17,980 nt of DNA from Pleurocapsa sp. MO_226.B13. GTDB lineage: Bacteria > Cyanobacteriota > Cyanobacteriia > Cyanobacteriales > Xenococcaceae. Positions 1-7,383 of the stretch are shown here, piece by piece; the first letter of the stretch is position 1, and the number at the start of each line of letters is the position of its first letter. The notes below the pieces were generated by a model. It did no database searches and had not been told where the DNA came from. It saw only the letters and a list, made by a program, of their open reading frames with translations. The DNA lies in NCBI GenBank assembly GCA_030064795.1, contig JASJEI010000242.1, positions 1 to 17,980 on the forward strand, given 5' to 3'. Made by a program: the position numbers and the translations under genes.

Positions 1-322
1 AACCATTACTATTTTCCTCGGTCTTGTTCAATATATTCCGAAGTTTCCCAACCAAGTTATTATGACTTTCGGTTTCCTCTATGCTATCTGAATCCCATAA
101 CTCGGCAACAGTAGCAAGCTCTTGGGCTGTAATTGTTTCTAATACTGTCTTTACAGCTAATTTAGCTCCAATATCGCTATATCTAGCACTACCAGCCCCA
201 TCTGCCACTGCTCCAATTAGGGCATTGTTAATAATTTTATAACCGCCATAATCCTGACAAGACATCTGCTGTTTTTGATGACTCGTCCCAATTGCCGAAC
301 GAGCTATTGCTTTCCAATTCAT
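1..322 (-). CDS. PP2C-type serine/threonine phosphatase, N-terminal part (runs off the window)
   Basis: Reading frame on the minus strand opening with ATG at 322 and still open at base 1, so only the first 107 residues are seen. The translation starts MNWKAIARSAIG and carries the two N-terminal signatures of the bacterial PP2C_2 family: a Q-D pair (CQDYG, D24), and AVADGAGSA (D41, G42) followed by YSDIGAKLAV. In PP2C enzymes these aspartates bind the catalytic Mn/Mg pair, so the enzyme would remove phosphate from Ser/Thr of a cytoplasmic partner. A purine-rich AGGG lies about ten bases before the ATG. It sits downstream of, and in the same direction as, the VWA gene at 458-1117, with a 135-bp repeat-bearing gap. 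VWA, PP2C and a Ser/Thr kinase form the known TerY-P triad; the kinase, if present, would lie beyond base 1. The family call is firm; the substrate is unknown. Confidence 0.85.
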   Translation of the reverse strand, partial: MNWKAIARSAIGTSHQKQQMSCQDYGGYKIINNALIGAVADGAGSARYSDIGAKLAVKTVLETITAQELATVAELWDSDSIEETESHNNLVGKLRNILNKTEENSNG

Positions 323-370
323 TAATCTTTTTCCCTATCAAGAAAAATTTAGTATCAAAGTTATCTTGCC

Positions 371-430
371 CAAGTCCCCCAATTTACCCCCAAGATTGGG
401 GGTCACGGGGGCAGGGGATTTAGGGGGCTT
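371..430. repeat. C-rich/G-rich imperfect inverted repeat between VWA and PP2C genes
   Basis: The first half is C-rich and the second half G-rich, so the strand can fold back on itself. The core 387-402 is a perfect hairpin: CCCCCAA, a two-base GA turn, TTGGGGG. Outer arms (AAGTCCCCC near 372-380 and GGGGGCTT near 423-430) pair imperfectly. Runs of this kind are common interspersed intergenic repeats in cyanobacteria (general knowledge). It may also weaken transcription between the two genes. No U-tract follows on the minus strand, so I do not call it a terminator. Confidence 0.6.
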
Positions 431-457
431 TCCCTCAATTAATTTGACCTACACAAC

Positions 458-1117
458 CTATGTGGCAATTTGACCCCAACCAACGGCAGGTAATGCCACC
501 ATCGAACCACCGACTTTACTTCCTGAAACTCGTTTCATAGAGGTAGATAGCCATTGGAACATCGAAGTAAAATCTAGACCATTAAGCAGTACAGGAGGAC
601 GCTCTGGTAAAGCAATTTGTCTTAACTTGTTCATATCTGCCCCTTCTACACCCACAGCAAAAAACAACATTCTGCGTTGCGCTTCTGCTTCTCTGACTCT
701 GTAAGCTGCATTCTGCCAACTATCAGTAGGCGCACCATCGGTAATTAAGAACACCCAAGGGCGATAATATTGAATCCCATTGTTTTTGTAAGTTTCTTTG
801 CGCTGTTCCAATAAATCCAAAGCATACTCAATAGCTTCCCCCATTGGCGTAACACCGTCTGCGGTTAGCCTGGGTGGAGTAAAATTATCAATAGTCACAA
901 AATCTTGAGTCAATCGCACGGGGCCAAAAGTTACTAATGCTACTTCTACTCGCAAAGACGCTATTTCGTCTTTGTATACATCCTTTTGAAAAGCAGCTAG
1001 CCCCATATTTAAAGCCTCAATTGGTTCTCCCGACATCGAACCAGAAGTATCGCATAACAAAATTACTGGGCAACGAGGTTCTGGGTTTTCCACAAACTCT
1101 GGTAATCCTATAGGCAT
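458..1117 (-). CDS. von Willebrand factor A domain protein, TerY-like
   Basis: 219 residues, essentially a single VWA domain. The metal-ion-dependent adhesion site is complete: D23-T-S25-G-S27 (DTSGSMSG), the threonine in DGVTPMGEAI (T90), and the aspartate of LITDGAP (D127). Such domains bind a divalent metal and dock partner proteins. No signal peptide or membrane segment is seen, so it should be cytoplasmic. The ATG at 1117 has GGAG eight bases upstream, which supports this start. The last 25 residues (rich in G, S and V) may be a flexible tail. The PP2C gene follows on the same strand, the gene order of TerY-P triads (VWA, phosphatase, kinase), which are proposed to couple phosphorylation to stress or phage responses. 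Domain identity is firm; membership of a triad is inference because the kinase is out of view. Confidence 0.88.
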   Translation of the reverse strand: MPIGLPEFVENPEPRCPVILLCDTSGSMSGEPIEALNMGLAAFQKDVYKDEIASLRVEVALVTFGPVRLTQDFVTIDNFTPPRLTADGVTPMGEAIEYALDLLEQRKETYKNNGIQYYRPWVFLITDGAPTDSWQNAAYRVREAEAQRRMLFFAVGVEGADMNKLRQIALPERPPVLLNGLDFTSMFQWLSTSMKRVSGSKVGGSMVALPAVGWGQIAT

Positions 1118-1509
1118 CTTTTATTCTCCATGTTCTAAGTTGGTTTAATTTAAATAATTTGAGAATTGATCGGGGCTTAGAAAATTAATCTGCCCAGCTA
1201 CCGTTTTTAGGATGCCCAATTTTGTATTGAAATATTTATTTTCGGGATAATTTATCCGATCGCAGGGGCTGTGATTTAACAAGGGTTTATGTTTCGAGGT
1301 TTCCTTGGAATGCTATAAACAGTCATCTACATTTCCCGAAATAATATTGCGATCGCGCCAATCCCTCGTACCAATTAGGTTATTATGCTAAATCCGATTA
1401 CAAAAATATTTAAAAAAATAGATAGATCGTAGAGACGTAATATATTACGTCTCTACAAGGTTGGAAAAATAAGAGATCGCTCGTGTAAAGAATTACCGCT
1501 CGTCGCTAA
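1118..1509. other. 392-bp intergenic gap with one palindrome
   Basis: No convincing reading frame on either strand. It separates the VWA gene from the convergently ordered end of the CPBP protease gene, both on the minus strand, so it must hold the promoter for the VWA gene; I could not pick out a clear -35/-10 pair. It contains one HIP1 octamer near 1350 and the 28-bp palindrome listed separately. Confidence 0.6.
1429..1456. repeat. Perfect 28-bp palindrome of the GTAGAGACGT type
   Basis: GTAGAGACGTAATA is followed immediately by its exact reverse complement, giving a 14+14 bp palindrome with no spacer. Palindromes with arms GTAGAGACGT are abundant in intergenic DNA of many cyanobacteria (general knowledge), usually with a different central hexamer. 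It lies downstream of the CPBP gene stop at 1510 on the minus strand, where the transcript could form a 14-bp hairpin. In that direction no long U-tract follows, so terminator function is only possible. Confidence 0.85.
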
Positions 1510-2112
1510 CTATTCTTTTTCTACAGCCTGTTGTTTTTCTCTATTATTTATTTTCCACAGTAGACCCGAAACCAGGTTGGTAATAATATGAGCTATTACA
1601 GGAACGAGTAAATTACCCGTAACTAAAGCACAATAACCCAAGGCAAAACCGACGATAGTTGCCCAAACTACATAGGGCCACTGTCCCGCACCACTGAGGT
1701 GCAAAACTCCAAACAACAAGCTAGAGACTAACACCGCAAATATATTTAAACCCAAAGCAGGCAGCATTACTCCTCGAAATAGTAGTTCTTCGCTCAATCC
1801 TGGCAATAGTCCCAACCAAATTAGATCTGTCCACATTAACGGCTTGATTACTAGCTCTAGGTAAAAATCAGCACTGCGACGATATGCTGGCCACAGACGA
1901 TAAATCAGACTGCTAGCGATAGTAATACCCAATGCCAGTCCTAAACTCCAGAGCAAGGCTTGAGAACTAAACTGAATCGATAGTAGCTGAATTGCTCCCA
2001 ACTTTTGCCAAATTTTGGCGATCGCCAATAAGAAAACGGCAGTGATACCCATAAATACTAAAATCTGGGTACGGGTTAAAGGTTCGAGTTCGGAATTGTT
2101 AGGATTTACCAC
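1510..2112 (-). CDS. CPBP-family intramembrane metalloprotease (CAAX protease/Abi)
   Basis: 200 residues, strongly hydrophobic with several predicted membrane helices (for example about 17-33, 50-72, 92-106, 117-137 and 148-165). The three family motifs are present: EELLFRG (E108, E109, R113), FGVLH (H138) and HIITN (H175, N179). These glutamates and histidines form the zinc site of CPBP proteases, relatives of eukaryotic Rce1. In bacteria members are linked to peptide processing and self-immunity; the substrate here is unknown. The reading starts with GTG at 2112, seven bases after the DUF3326 stop; the next ATG (residue 21) would remove part of the first helix, so GTG is preferred. The tight spacing indicates co-transcription with the DUF3326 and 58-residue genes upstream. 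Confidence 0.87.
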   Translation of the reverse strand: MVNPNNSELEPLTRTQILVFMGITAVFLLAIAKIWQKLGAIQLLSIQFSSQALLWSLGLALGITIASSLIYRLWPAYRRSADFYLELVIKPLMWTDLIWLGLLPGLSEELLFRGVMLPALGLNIFAVLVSSLLFGVLHLSGAGQWPYVVWATIVGFALGYCALVTGNLLVPVIAHIITNLVSGLLWKINNREKQQAVEKE

Positions 2113-2119
2113 GGTTTTT

Positions 2120-3169
2120 TTATAAACAACGAAGTGAGGATAGATCGGGATTCAGAACTTGAGGATTAATACCAGCCCGACGAGCCACTAAAACTCCTAA
2201 AGCTTCCAAATAAGAATTGACCTTAGTTACTTTAATTCCCAACGGCTCTGGAGGGACGTTGATTTGAGTTGAGTTGTTAGTAACAGCAATAATTTCGGTT
2301 GGGGAATTGCTAAAGCTGAAAACGGCACTCCCTCCACAGGCATTATAAGGAACGATCGCAGCATTTACCGATCGCGACCAAATGGTGTCTACAGAGAAAG
2401 ATTGAGACTGGGTAACAAATTGAGGGGCGCGACTCAAACCTACCAGTACGCAGGGTAAAAAGGTATAGCCTAATTCTTCAGCAGCAGCGCGAGGAGCTAC
2501 TTCGGGATCTACAGGCAAGGGTTCTAGCGCGGGAGCGTGGGCAGCAGGTATCTGAAAGTGGCGTACGATCGAATGGGAAATCACTGCTTCTGCTCCAGCA
2601 AGACAGTCTACCCCAGATCCGTGTCGATAGTTTTGTAGTTCAACACTGCCATTGTCGTCGGGAAAACGAGCTACGACGGCGATCGCTTCTGCACCTCCCC
2701 GATCGATTAGCTTCTCTGCTGCCCTCAGCAAACTACCAGGATTGCCAATTGTTCCCCAACTTGCCCCAGAGCGAGCAGTACGCAATTCTACCTCTAAGGG
2801 AGCATCAGTAACCACATAGTCAGTTAAACTCAATCCCAAAGTTGCTCTTACCGCATCTGCTGCCTGAAGATGTCGTAGACGCAATTGCGATTCTATACCC
2901 CGATCTAGCAGTAATCCAATTTTGTTTTGTCCCACAGGACGCAAACCCCATTCTCTGGCTGCAAAACGGTCTAAACCATAGCCCTCAACATAATAAGTAT
3001 TATCCAAGGGCCAATATAACTGTGCGCCGTTGAGAACATTGGGATGAGTAATTAGGCGATCGCTAATTTGCGCAATTGCCCTGGCCACTGGTAGAGCATC
3101 TCCTGCATAACCACCGATAGCTGCCCCCACTCCTGTGGGAACAATAAGAACAACAGTAAAGATCGACAT
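2120..3169 (-). CDS. DUF3326 domain-containing protein
   Basis: 349 residues starting MSIFTVVLIVPTGVGAAIGG, an N-terminus I recognise from the cyanobacterial/plant DUF3326 family, whose biochemical role is unknown to me. The whole protein seems to be one domain. Visible features are a glycine-rich start (VPTGVGAAIGGYAGDA, residues 10-25) that could be a small-ligand loop, a conserved-looking ADAV/LGLSLTDYVVTDAPLE stretch in the middle, and CGGSAVFSFSNSPTEI near residue 280. The N-terminal hydrophobic run is short and glycine-rich, so a soluble protein is more likely than an exported one. It lies between a 58-residue gene (29 bp upstream) and the CPBP protease gene (seven bp downstream), all minus strand. 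Length is normal for the family. The function is not known, and I infer only the operon. Confidence 0.8.
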   Translation of the reverse strand: MSIFTVVLIVPTGVGAAIGGYAGDALPVARAIAQISDRLITHPNVLNGAQLYWPLDNTYYVEGYGLDRFAAREWGLRPVGQNKIGLLLDRGIESQLRLRHLQAADAVRATLGLSLTDYVVTDAPLEVELRTARSGASWGTIGNPGSLLRAAEKLIDRGGAEAIAVVARFPDDNGSVELQNYRHGSGVDCLAGAEAVISHSIVRHFQIPAAHAPALEPLPVDPEVAPRAAAEELGYTFLPCVLVGLSRAPQFVTQSQSFSVDTIWSRSVNAAIVPYNACGGSAVFSFSNSPTEIIAVTNNSTQINVPPEPLGIKVTKVNSYLEALGVLVARRAGINPQVLNPDLSSLRCL

Positions 3170-3198
3170 AAACTTATTGACAGTCTGGGACTAAAAAT

Positions 3199-3375
3199 TT
3201 AGCTTTCTTTGGTCACAATGGCTTCTACCATTGCTGTTTGCTTGTCTTTATCTATTTGAGTAACGGCCCAGCGCAAAGGTTTGCCTTCTTTTTCTAACCG
3301 CGATTCAATTTTTTGTTGAAGTTCTACTGGTGTTTTTTGGAGGTCGATTTCGGCGGTAATAAAGTGAGTAGTCAT
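3199..3375 (-). CDS. Small conserved-looking protein, 58 residues
   Basis: Minus-strand frame from ATG at 3375 to TAA at 3199, encoding 58 residues starting MTTHFITAEIDLQKTPVE and ending AIVTKES. It is highly charged with alternating hydrophobic positions, looks like a small alpha/beta fold (strand FITAEIDL, helix VELQQKIESRLEKEG, strands RWAVTQID and TAMVEAIVT), and has no membrane segment or cysteine. It stops 29 bp before the DUF3326 start and probably leads a three-gene transcript. I know no function. The clean helix/strand pattern, the codon use and the tight packing argue that it is a real gene; it is short enough that automated callers may skip it. No strong Shine-Dalgarno is seen. Confidence 0.72.
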   Translation of the reverse strand: MTTHFITAEIDLQKTPVELQQKIESRLEKEGKPLRWAVTQIDKDKQTAMVEAIVTKES

Positions 3376-3652
3376 TAATCTTTGCTTTAGCTAATAGTAA
3401 ACATTTTCTACTTTAAGATGTACAGATTATAAAATAGAAGGTAATAGTTAATATTTTTTTATTATTTATTACTCGCTCTAGAGTTTTCTCAACATTTAGC
3501 CGAATTTAATTTTTAGCCGACAGCAACTGATGGCGGGCGATCGCTCTTTTAGTGGGAAATTCTCGCTCGGAAATTAACTTGGTTTCTCGGATAAGAGGAT
3601 AAGTTTTTTTTAGACATAATTAATCATTTTTGGGGAAATCACAGGTTTTATT

Positions 3653-5377
3653 ATGAAATATATCAGCTTATTTTTAATTAGTTTAAATATTTGGCTTTTT
3701 ACTGCTGCGACTTTAGTAGAAGCTTCTACACCAAAAAATAGCAATAGTAAGGCTAATTTAATTAGTCAGGTAGACGAAGAAACAACTAATTCCTCAGCAG
3801 ACTCCGAAGCAAAAGAAACTGAAGAAGATGACTCAAAAGAAGATTCAGAAACAGAAACAGTCAATGAACCTACCCCCGAAGAAATTGCTCGCTTAAAAAA
3901 ATTAGCGGGAGCAGATCGATTATATTTATCTGGCTACAAAGCCGATGCAGCCAAACTATATCGCCAGGCAAAGGAAGTTTGGCAACTCGAACTAGCAGTA
4001 GGAACTCCAAAAGAAGAATCAGTAGCAGCTTTTGACGATCCCGCCCAACTAAGTCCCGCAGGCAAAGTATTTTGGCGCAATTATCAAGAGGGCAAACAAC
4101 AGCAACTAGAAAGTAAAATTCTTAGTGCTTTAAAACTTCTCACCACTAGAGAGCCACAGTTTATCCCTGGTCATATCCACTATGCTCAAATGCTCCGACA
4201 ATACGAACGAGAAGCAGAAGCGGTAGCAGCACTAAACAAAGCGGTTAATCGCTATCCTAGCCAACCAAAGTTAGTTAAAGCCAAAATAGATGCTCATATT
4301 GCCGAGGAAGAATGGTTGGATGCCTCTGTCCTGGCGCGTCAGTTTGCTTTATTTAATCCCGATCTCCCCGAAGCAGAAAAATTCGCTCGCCTAGCCGAAG
4401 AATATCTAGAAGAATATCAAAGCGATCTCCGCTCCGACATAGCTTTAAATGCAGTCGGAAGTGCGATCGCTGGTACGGTAGGATTTGTTTTAACTGGTAG
4501 TTTATTTGGGCCGCTCTCGGCATTAGAAACCACATCTATGTTGCTCAGAGGAGAGTCAGCAATAGGAGAAGCTAGTGTACGGCAAGCCAAACGACAGTTA
4601 CCTTTGGTGGAAGATGAAAGGATTCTTCAGTATGTAGACGAAATAGGTCAAAAAGTTGCTGCTGCTTCGGGGAGAAATGAGTTTGACTATGACTTCTATG
4701 TAATTATGGACGATAGCCTCAATGCCTTTGCCCTTCCAGGAGGTAAGATATTTGTCCACGCTGGTGCAATTATGAAAACTGACTCGGAAGCGGAGTTAGC
4801 AGGGTTATTAGCTCATGAAGTGGCTCATGCAGCTTTGTCTCATGGTTTTCAGTTGGTAACACAGGGGAATTTTACGGCAAATATCGTCAGGCATATTCCC
4901 TATGTGGGCAATGCAGCCAGCGGCCTGATTGTCTTGAATTATAGTCGGGAGATGGAAAGGCAAGCAGATATTTTTGGCACGAGGATTTTGGTTAATTCTG
5001 GTTATGCTGCCGATGGAGTCCGTAATTTGATGGTTAAGTTACATGAATCTCATCAAGAGGAAGAAAATTCCGAACCTCCCGAATGGCTTTCTAGTCACCC
5101 CAACAGCAAGCAAAGAATACGCTACATGGAAAAATTAATTGTCGATAACAATCTCGATCGCTTTACCTACGAAGGTGTACCTCGCCATCAGTCAGTCAAA
5201 TACTTAGTCAAAGAGCAATGGGAAGAGTATGAAGAATGTGCTGAAGATGTCTATACCATTGAAGAAGCCAGAGAATGCGTGCCAGAGCGAGATTGGGCGG
5301 AAAAACCAGAGTTAGATCGAGAAAGCGATCGCGATTTGGAAAACCAGGATGCTGAAGTTGAAGCTGAAACAGACTAA
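3653..5377 (+). CDS. M48-family zinc metalloprotease with N-terminal repeat region
   Basis: 574 residues. Order: signal peptide (about 1-24, hydrophobic core ISLFLISLNIWLFTAATL); very acidic low-complexity linker (about 40-75); alpha-helical TPR-like region (about 78-260, with GHIHYAQMLRQYEREAEAV and similar helices); short hydrophobic segment (about 265-290, GSAIAGTVGFVLTGSLFG); then the M48 domain. The zinc motif is HEVAH (H388, E389, H392) and the third ligand is E435 in the E-x-x-A-D motif (ERQAD). The C-terminal 40 residues are again strongly acidic. M48 proteases of this BepA/Oma1-like layout degrade or assemble envelope proteins, so a periplasmic or membrane-bound quality-control role is likely. 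It is transcribed alone, divergent from the 58-residue gene. All catalytic residues are present. The precise subfamily is uncertain. Confidence 0.87.
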   Translation: MKYISLFLISLNIWLFTAATLVEASTPKNSNSKANLISQVDEETTNSSADSEAKETEEDDSKEDSETETVNEPTPEEIARLKKLAGADRLYLSGYKADAAKLYRQAKEVWQLELAVGTPKEESVAAFDDPAQLSPAGKVFWRNYQEGKQQQLESKILSALKLLTTREPQFIPGHIHYAQMLRQYEREAEAVAALNKAVNRYPSQPKLVKAKIDAHIAEEEWLDASVLARQFALFNPDLPEAEKFARLAEEYLEEYQSDLRSDIALNAVGSAIAGTVGFVLTGSLFGPLSALETTSMLLRGESAIGEASVRQAKRQLPLVEDERILQYVDEIGQKVAAASGRNEFDYDFYVIMDDSLNAFALPGGKIFVHAGAIMKTDSEAELAGLLAHEVAHAALSHGFQLVTQGNFTANIVRHIPYVGNAASGLIVLNYSREMERQADIFGTRILVNSGYAADGVRNLMVKLHESHQEEENSEPPEWLSSHPNSKQRIRYMEKLIVDNNLDRFTYEGVPRHQSVKYLVKEQWEEYEECAEDVYTIEEARECVPERDWAEKPELDRESDRDLENQDAEVEAETD

Positions 5378-5477
5378 TATCAAGGGCGATCGAACAGTTA
5401 AATGTTTTGGCTTGGGAATTTAGGGATTTGCGGTGCCCCCATTCGCACCCTTCGGGTATAAAGGGATAAACGACCCT

Positions 5478-5494
5478 GCGGATTTTTAATCCGC
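5478..5494. repeat. Short hairpin, 7-bp stem
   Basis: GCGGATT, a three-base TTT loop, then AATCCGC: a perfect 7-bp stem. It lies about 100 bp after the M48 stop. No T-run follows on the plus strand, so a terminator role is weak. It is probably part of the interspersed repeat material in this gap. Confidence 0.45.
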
Positions 5495-5613
5495 CAAACA
5501 AAGGCGTAATTCCCCATGTATGCCCTAAAGGATTAGTTGCGGCGAACTATGCGCCTTACTTTCGGTCACGCACGCCTGACAGGGGATTAAGGAACAATTT
5601 GATTCAAAGTCTT

Positions 5614-5770
5614 CGTAGGGTAGGCAAACGATCCTACCAGTTAATGGCTATTGGATCGCAAGCTTGCTCATTGCCCACCAAAAATCCCTCGATACATTAA
5701 ACACGGATCGCGGTGGGCATTAGAAAAATTATTGGTTGCCTTCGGCATATATGGCAATGCCCACCCTACG
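5614..5770. repeat. 157-bp MITE-like element with 13-bp terminal inverted repeats
   Basis: The left end CGTAGGGTAGGCA (5614-5626) matches the reverse complement of the right end TGCCCACCCTACG (5758-5770) at 12 of 13 positions. A second nested inverted pair lies inside: TTGCCCACC (5671-5679) and GGTGGGCA (5712-5719). CGTAGGGTGGGCA-type sequences are frequent intergenic repeats in cyanobacteria (general knowledge). There is no coding capacity for a transposase, and I see no clear target-site duplication. It ends 33 bp past the dndE-like stop. Confidence 0.6.
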
Positions 5771-5802
5771 TTCTTTTTTATCTTGATTTTATAAATGCTC
5801 TT

Positions 5803-6189
5803 TTAGTTTTCAACACCTAACTTTACCAAGTCCTCAATCTGCTTAAGCTCATTATCTCCTGCTAGATAGCCAATACCGCGATGGAGATGCAAGCTAAATT
5901 GCTGTTTGAGAGTATCGGGGTCTGTTCCCAGTCGATCTTGGTGACAGCGTTGTTTGAGGGCGATTAACAGGATATCCGCCATTTCTCCACCAAAAACATT
6001 CCAGGCTATTTCCACCTTGCTGTCGGTTTTAATTGGCACGGGGGAAGGAACGCTTTCTTCGGCAAGAGAGCGACACAAAGCCCAACGACAGAGAACATTC
6101 CAGTGTTTAATTTTAGTAATGCGCTTGAGCTTAACTAACTGTTCTTCGGCAGCTTGAGAAATACGCACCCTTTCTATCGGACTATCCAT
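5803..6189 (-). CDS. dndE: DndE-family DNA-sulfur-modification-type protein, stand-alone
   Basis: 128 residues. The first 50 residues fit the DndE signature: ERVRISQAAEEQLVKLKRIT followed by NVLCRWALCRSLAEES, an N-terminal basic, helical, ribbon-helix-helix-like DNA-binding stretch. Later come FGGEMADILLIALKQRC and LHLHRGIGYLAG, typical of the C-terminal half of cyanobacterial members. Length is normal for the family. In Dnd systems DndE works with DndCD to put phosphorothioate into the DNA backbone and binds nicked DNA; no dndB, dndC or dndD is present in this window. The ATG at 6189 is preceded by GAGG seven bases upstream. It starts 15 bp after the ABC permease stop, so the two are probably co-transcribed. 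The family call is from recalled sequence pattern; its biochemical role here, apart from DndCD, is unknown. Confidence 0.75.
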   Translation of the reverse strand: MDSPIERVRISQAAEEQLVKLKRITKIKHWNVLCRWALCRSLAEESVPSPVPIKTDSKVEIAWNVFGGEMADILLIALKQRCHQDRLGTDPDTLKQQFSLHLHRGIGYLAGDNELKQIEDLVKLGVEN

Positions 6190-6204
6190 ATTTTCCCTCG
6201 ATTG

Positions 6205-7323
6205 TTACTTCTGATATAAACTACGGGGATCTAAGGCATCCCGCAAACCATCCCCTAGTAAATTAAACGCCAAGACAGTGAGAATAATTAGTAATGCTGG
6301 AGGAATAATTAACCAGGGTTGTAATACTAAGATAGAAGCATTGGTAGCCGAGGATAATAAATTTCCCCAACTGGGATCTTTGGATTGAATACCAAGACCA
6401 ATTAAGCTCAGAACTGATTCGGCAATAATAAAGCCTGGAACGGCTAAAGTGGCAGAGATAATTACATAGGTAGCTGTCTGAGGGAGAATGTGACGCACGA
6501 TGATATAAAAAGGATTTGCTCCCATCGCGTTTGCTGCTTGCACGAATTCTTGTTCTTTGAGCGATAATACCTGCCCTCTAATCACCCTTGCTAAGCCCGA
6601 CCAACTAATAAAAGAGGTAATCAGGACAATTAACAAGAAAGTTTGCGGGCTACTCAACCCAGGCGGAAGGACTGAAGCCAGAGCGATTAGAAGATATATA
6701 CTTGGAATGGTCATCAAAACTTCTACCACCCGCATCAAAAACGCATCGATCCAACCTCCAAAATAGCCAGAAATACCACCTACTAACATCCCTATGGGAA
6801 AAGAAATAGCAATTCCCGCTAAGCCAATAAAGAGACTAATTCTTCCCCCAAACAATAAACGGCTAAACAAATCCCTACCCTGCTCGTCCGTACCGAGAAT
6901 GTTAATCTTAGCCTCTCCCAAAGTACCAAATAAATGTCTTCTTAAAGGAATACCAGGGAAAATCGTGACTGACTCAAACTTGGGGGGTAAAGGTAAAGAG
7001 ATTTCTAAGAAATTATAAGCACTTCCCTGGACAAATAAAGCAATGGGAGCGGGATTATCTTGGTCGATAATTAACAGGCGATCGCCCGTTTCCAGATCGG
7101 TTGTGCCTTGAGTTGTCGGATAAACAAAGGGAGCAGTCAGGTTTCCCTCGGTGTCGCGCCAGTGTATGGCAGTAGGTGGCAACAAAGAACCATCATCCTG
7201 AGAAGCATAAGGGGAATAGGGTGCAATAAAATCGGCAAAAATAGCAGCAAAATAGAGAACAATTAAGATTGTTGCCCCAAAACGCGCTAGGGAGTTTTTC
7301 TTCAGTTTCTGCCACCAGTTCAT
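6205..7323 (-). CDS. ABC transporter permease, OppC/DppC type (peptide/nickel family)
   Basis: 372 residues. An OppC_N-type start (first helix about 15-33, then IAPYSPY) is followed by an unusually long extracytoplasmic stretch (about 34-140) containing ALFVQGSAYNFL, then LGTDEQGRDLFSRLLFGGRIS (about 144-163) and the binding-protein-dependent permease domain with five helices. The coupling (EAA) loop is at about 258-282: QEFVQAANAMGANPFYIIVR then HILPQ. Permeases with this insert and the GTDxxGRD motif import oligopeptides or related solutes across the inner membrane with an OppB-type partner, an ATPase pair and a binding protein. None of these partners is adjacent: the upstream neighbour is an HTH protein and the downstream neighbour is dndE-like. 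It is therefore an orphan subunit locally, as is common in cyanobacteria. The family is firm; the substrate is unknown. Confidence 0.9.
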   Translation of the reverse strand: MNWWQKLKKNSLARFGATILIVLYFAAIFADFIAPYSPYASQDDGSLLPPTAIHWRDTEGNLTAPFVYPTTQGTTDLETGDRLLIIDQDNPAPIALFVQGSAYNFLEISLPLPPKFESVTIFPGIPLRRHLFGTLGEAKINILGTDEQGRDLFSRLLFGGRISLFIGLAGIAISFPIGMLVGGISGYFGGWIDAFLMRVVEVLMTIPSIYLLIALASVLPPGLSSPQTFLLIVLITSFISWSGLARVIRGQVLSLKEQEFVQAANAMGANPFYIIVRHILPQTATYVIISATLAVPGFIIAESVLSLIGLGIQSKDPSWGNLLSSATNASILVLQPWLIIPPALLIILTVLAFNLLGDGLRDALDPRSLYQK

Positions 7324-7383
7324 AAGCTCTAGCTATTAATTACAGTCTTGTTAATTTCAATCATTTCTCGTTCCTCATTCCTT

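Larger units (their letters stand above)
5378..5802. other. 425-bp intergenic region packed with short repeats
   Basis: No credible gene on either strand. The left half (5430-5600) is richer in G+C than its surroundings and contains ACCCTTCGGGT-type and GCGGATT-type hairpins; the right half is the inverted-repeat element at 5614-5770. It lies between the 3' ends of the M48 gene and the dndE-like gene, so it needs no promoter, and it is where repeat insertion would be tolerated. Confidence 0.65.

Noticed and set aside
3376..3652. Possible small gene in the divergent gap before the M48 gene
   Set aside because: No frame with sensible start, length and composition on either strand; it is an A+T-rich promoter region.
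5208..5501. Minus-strand 97-residue frame at the end of the M48 gene
   Set aside because: It overlaps the M48 coding end, begins with TTG and runs through repeat DNA; a shadow.
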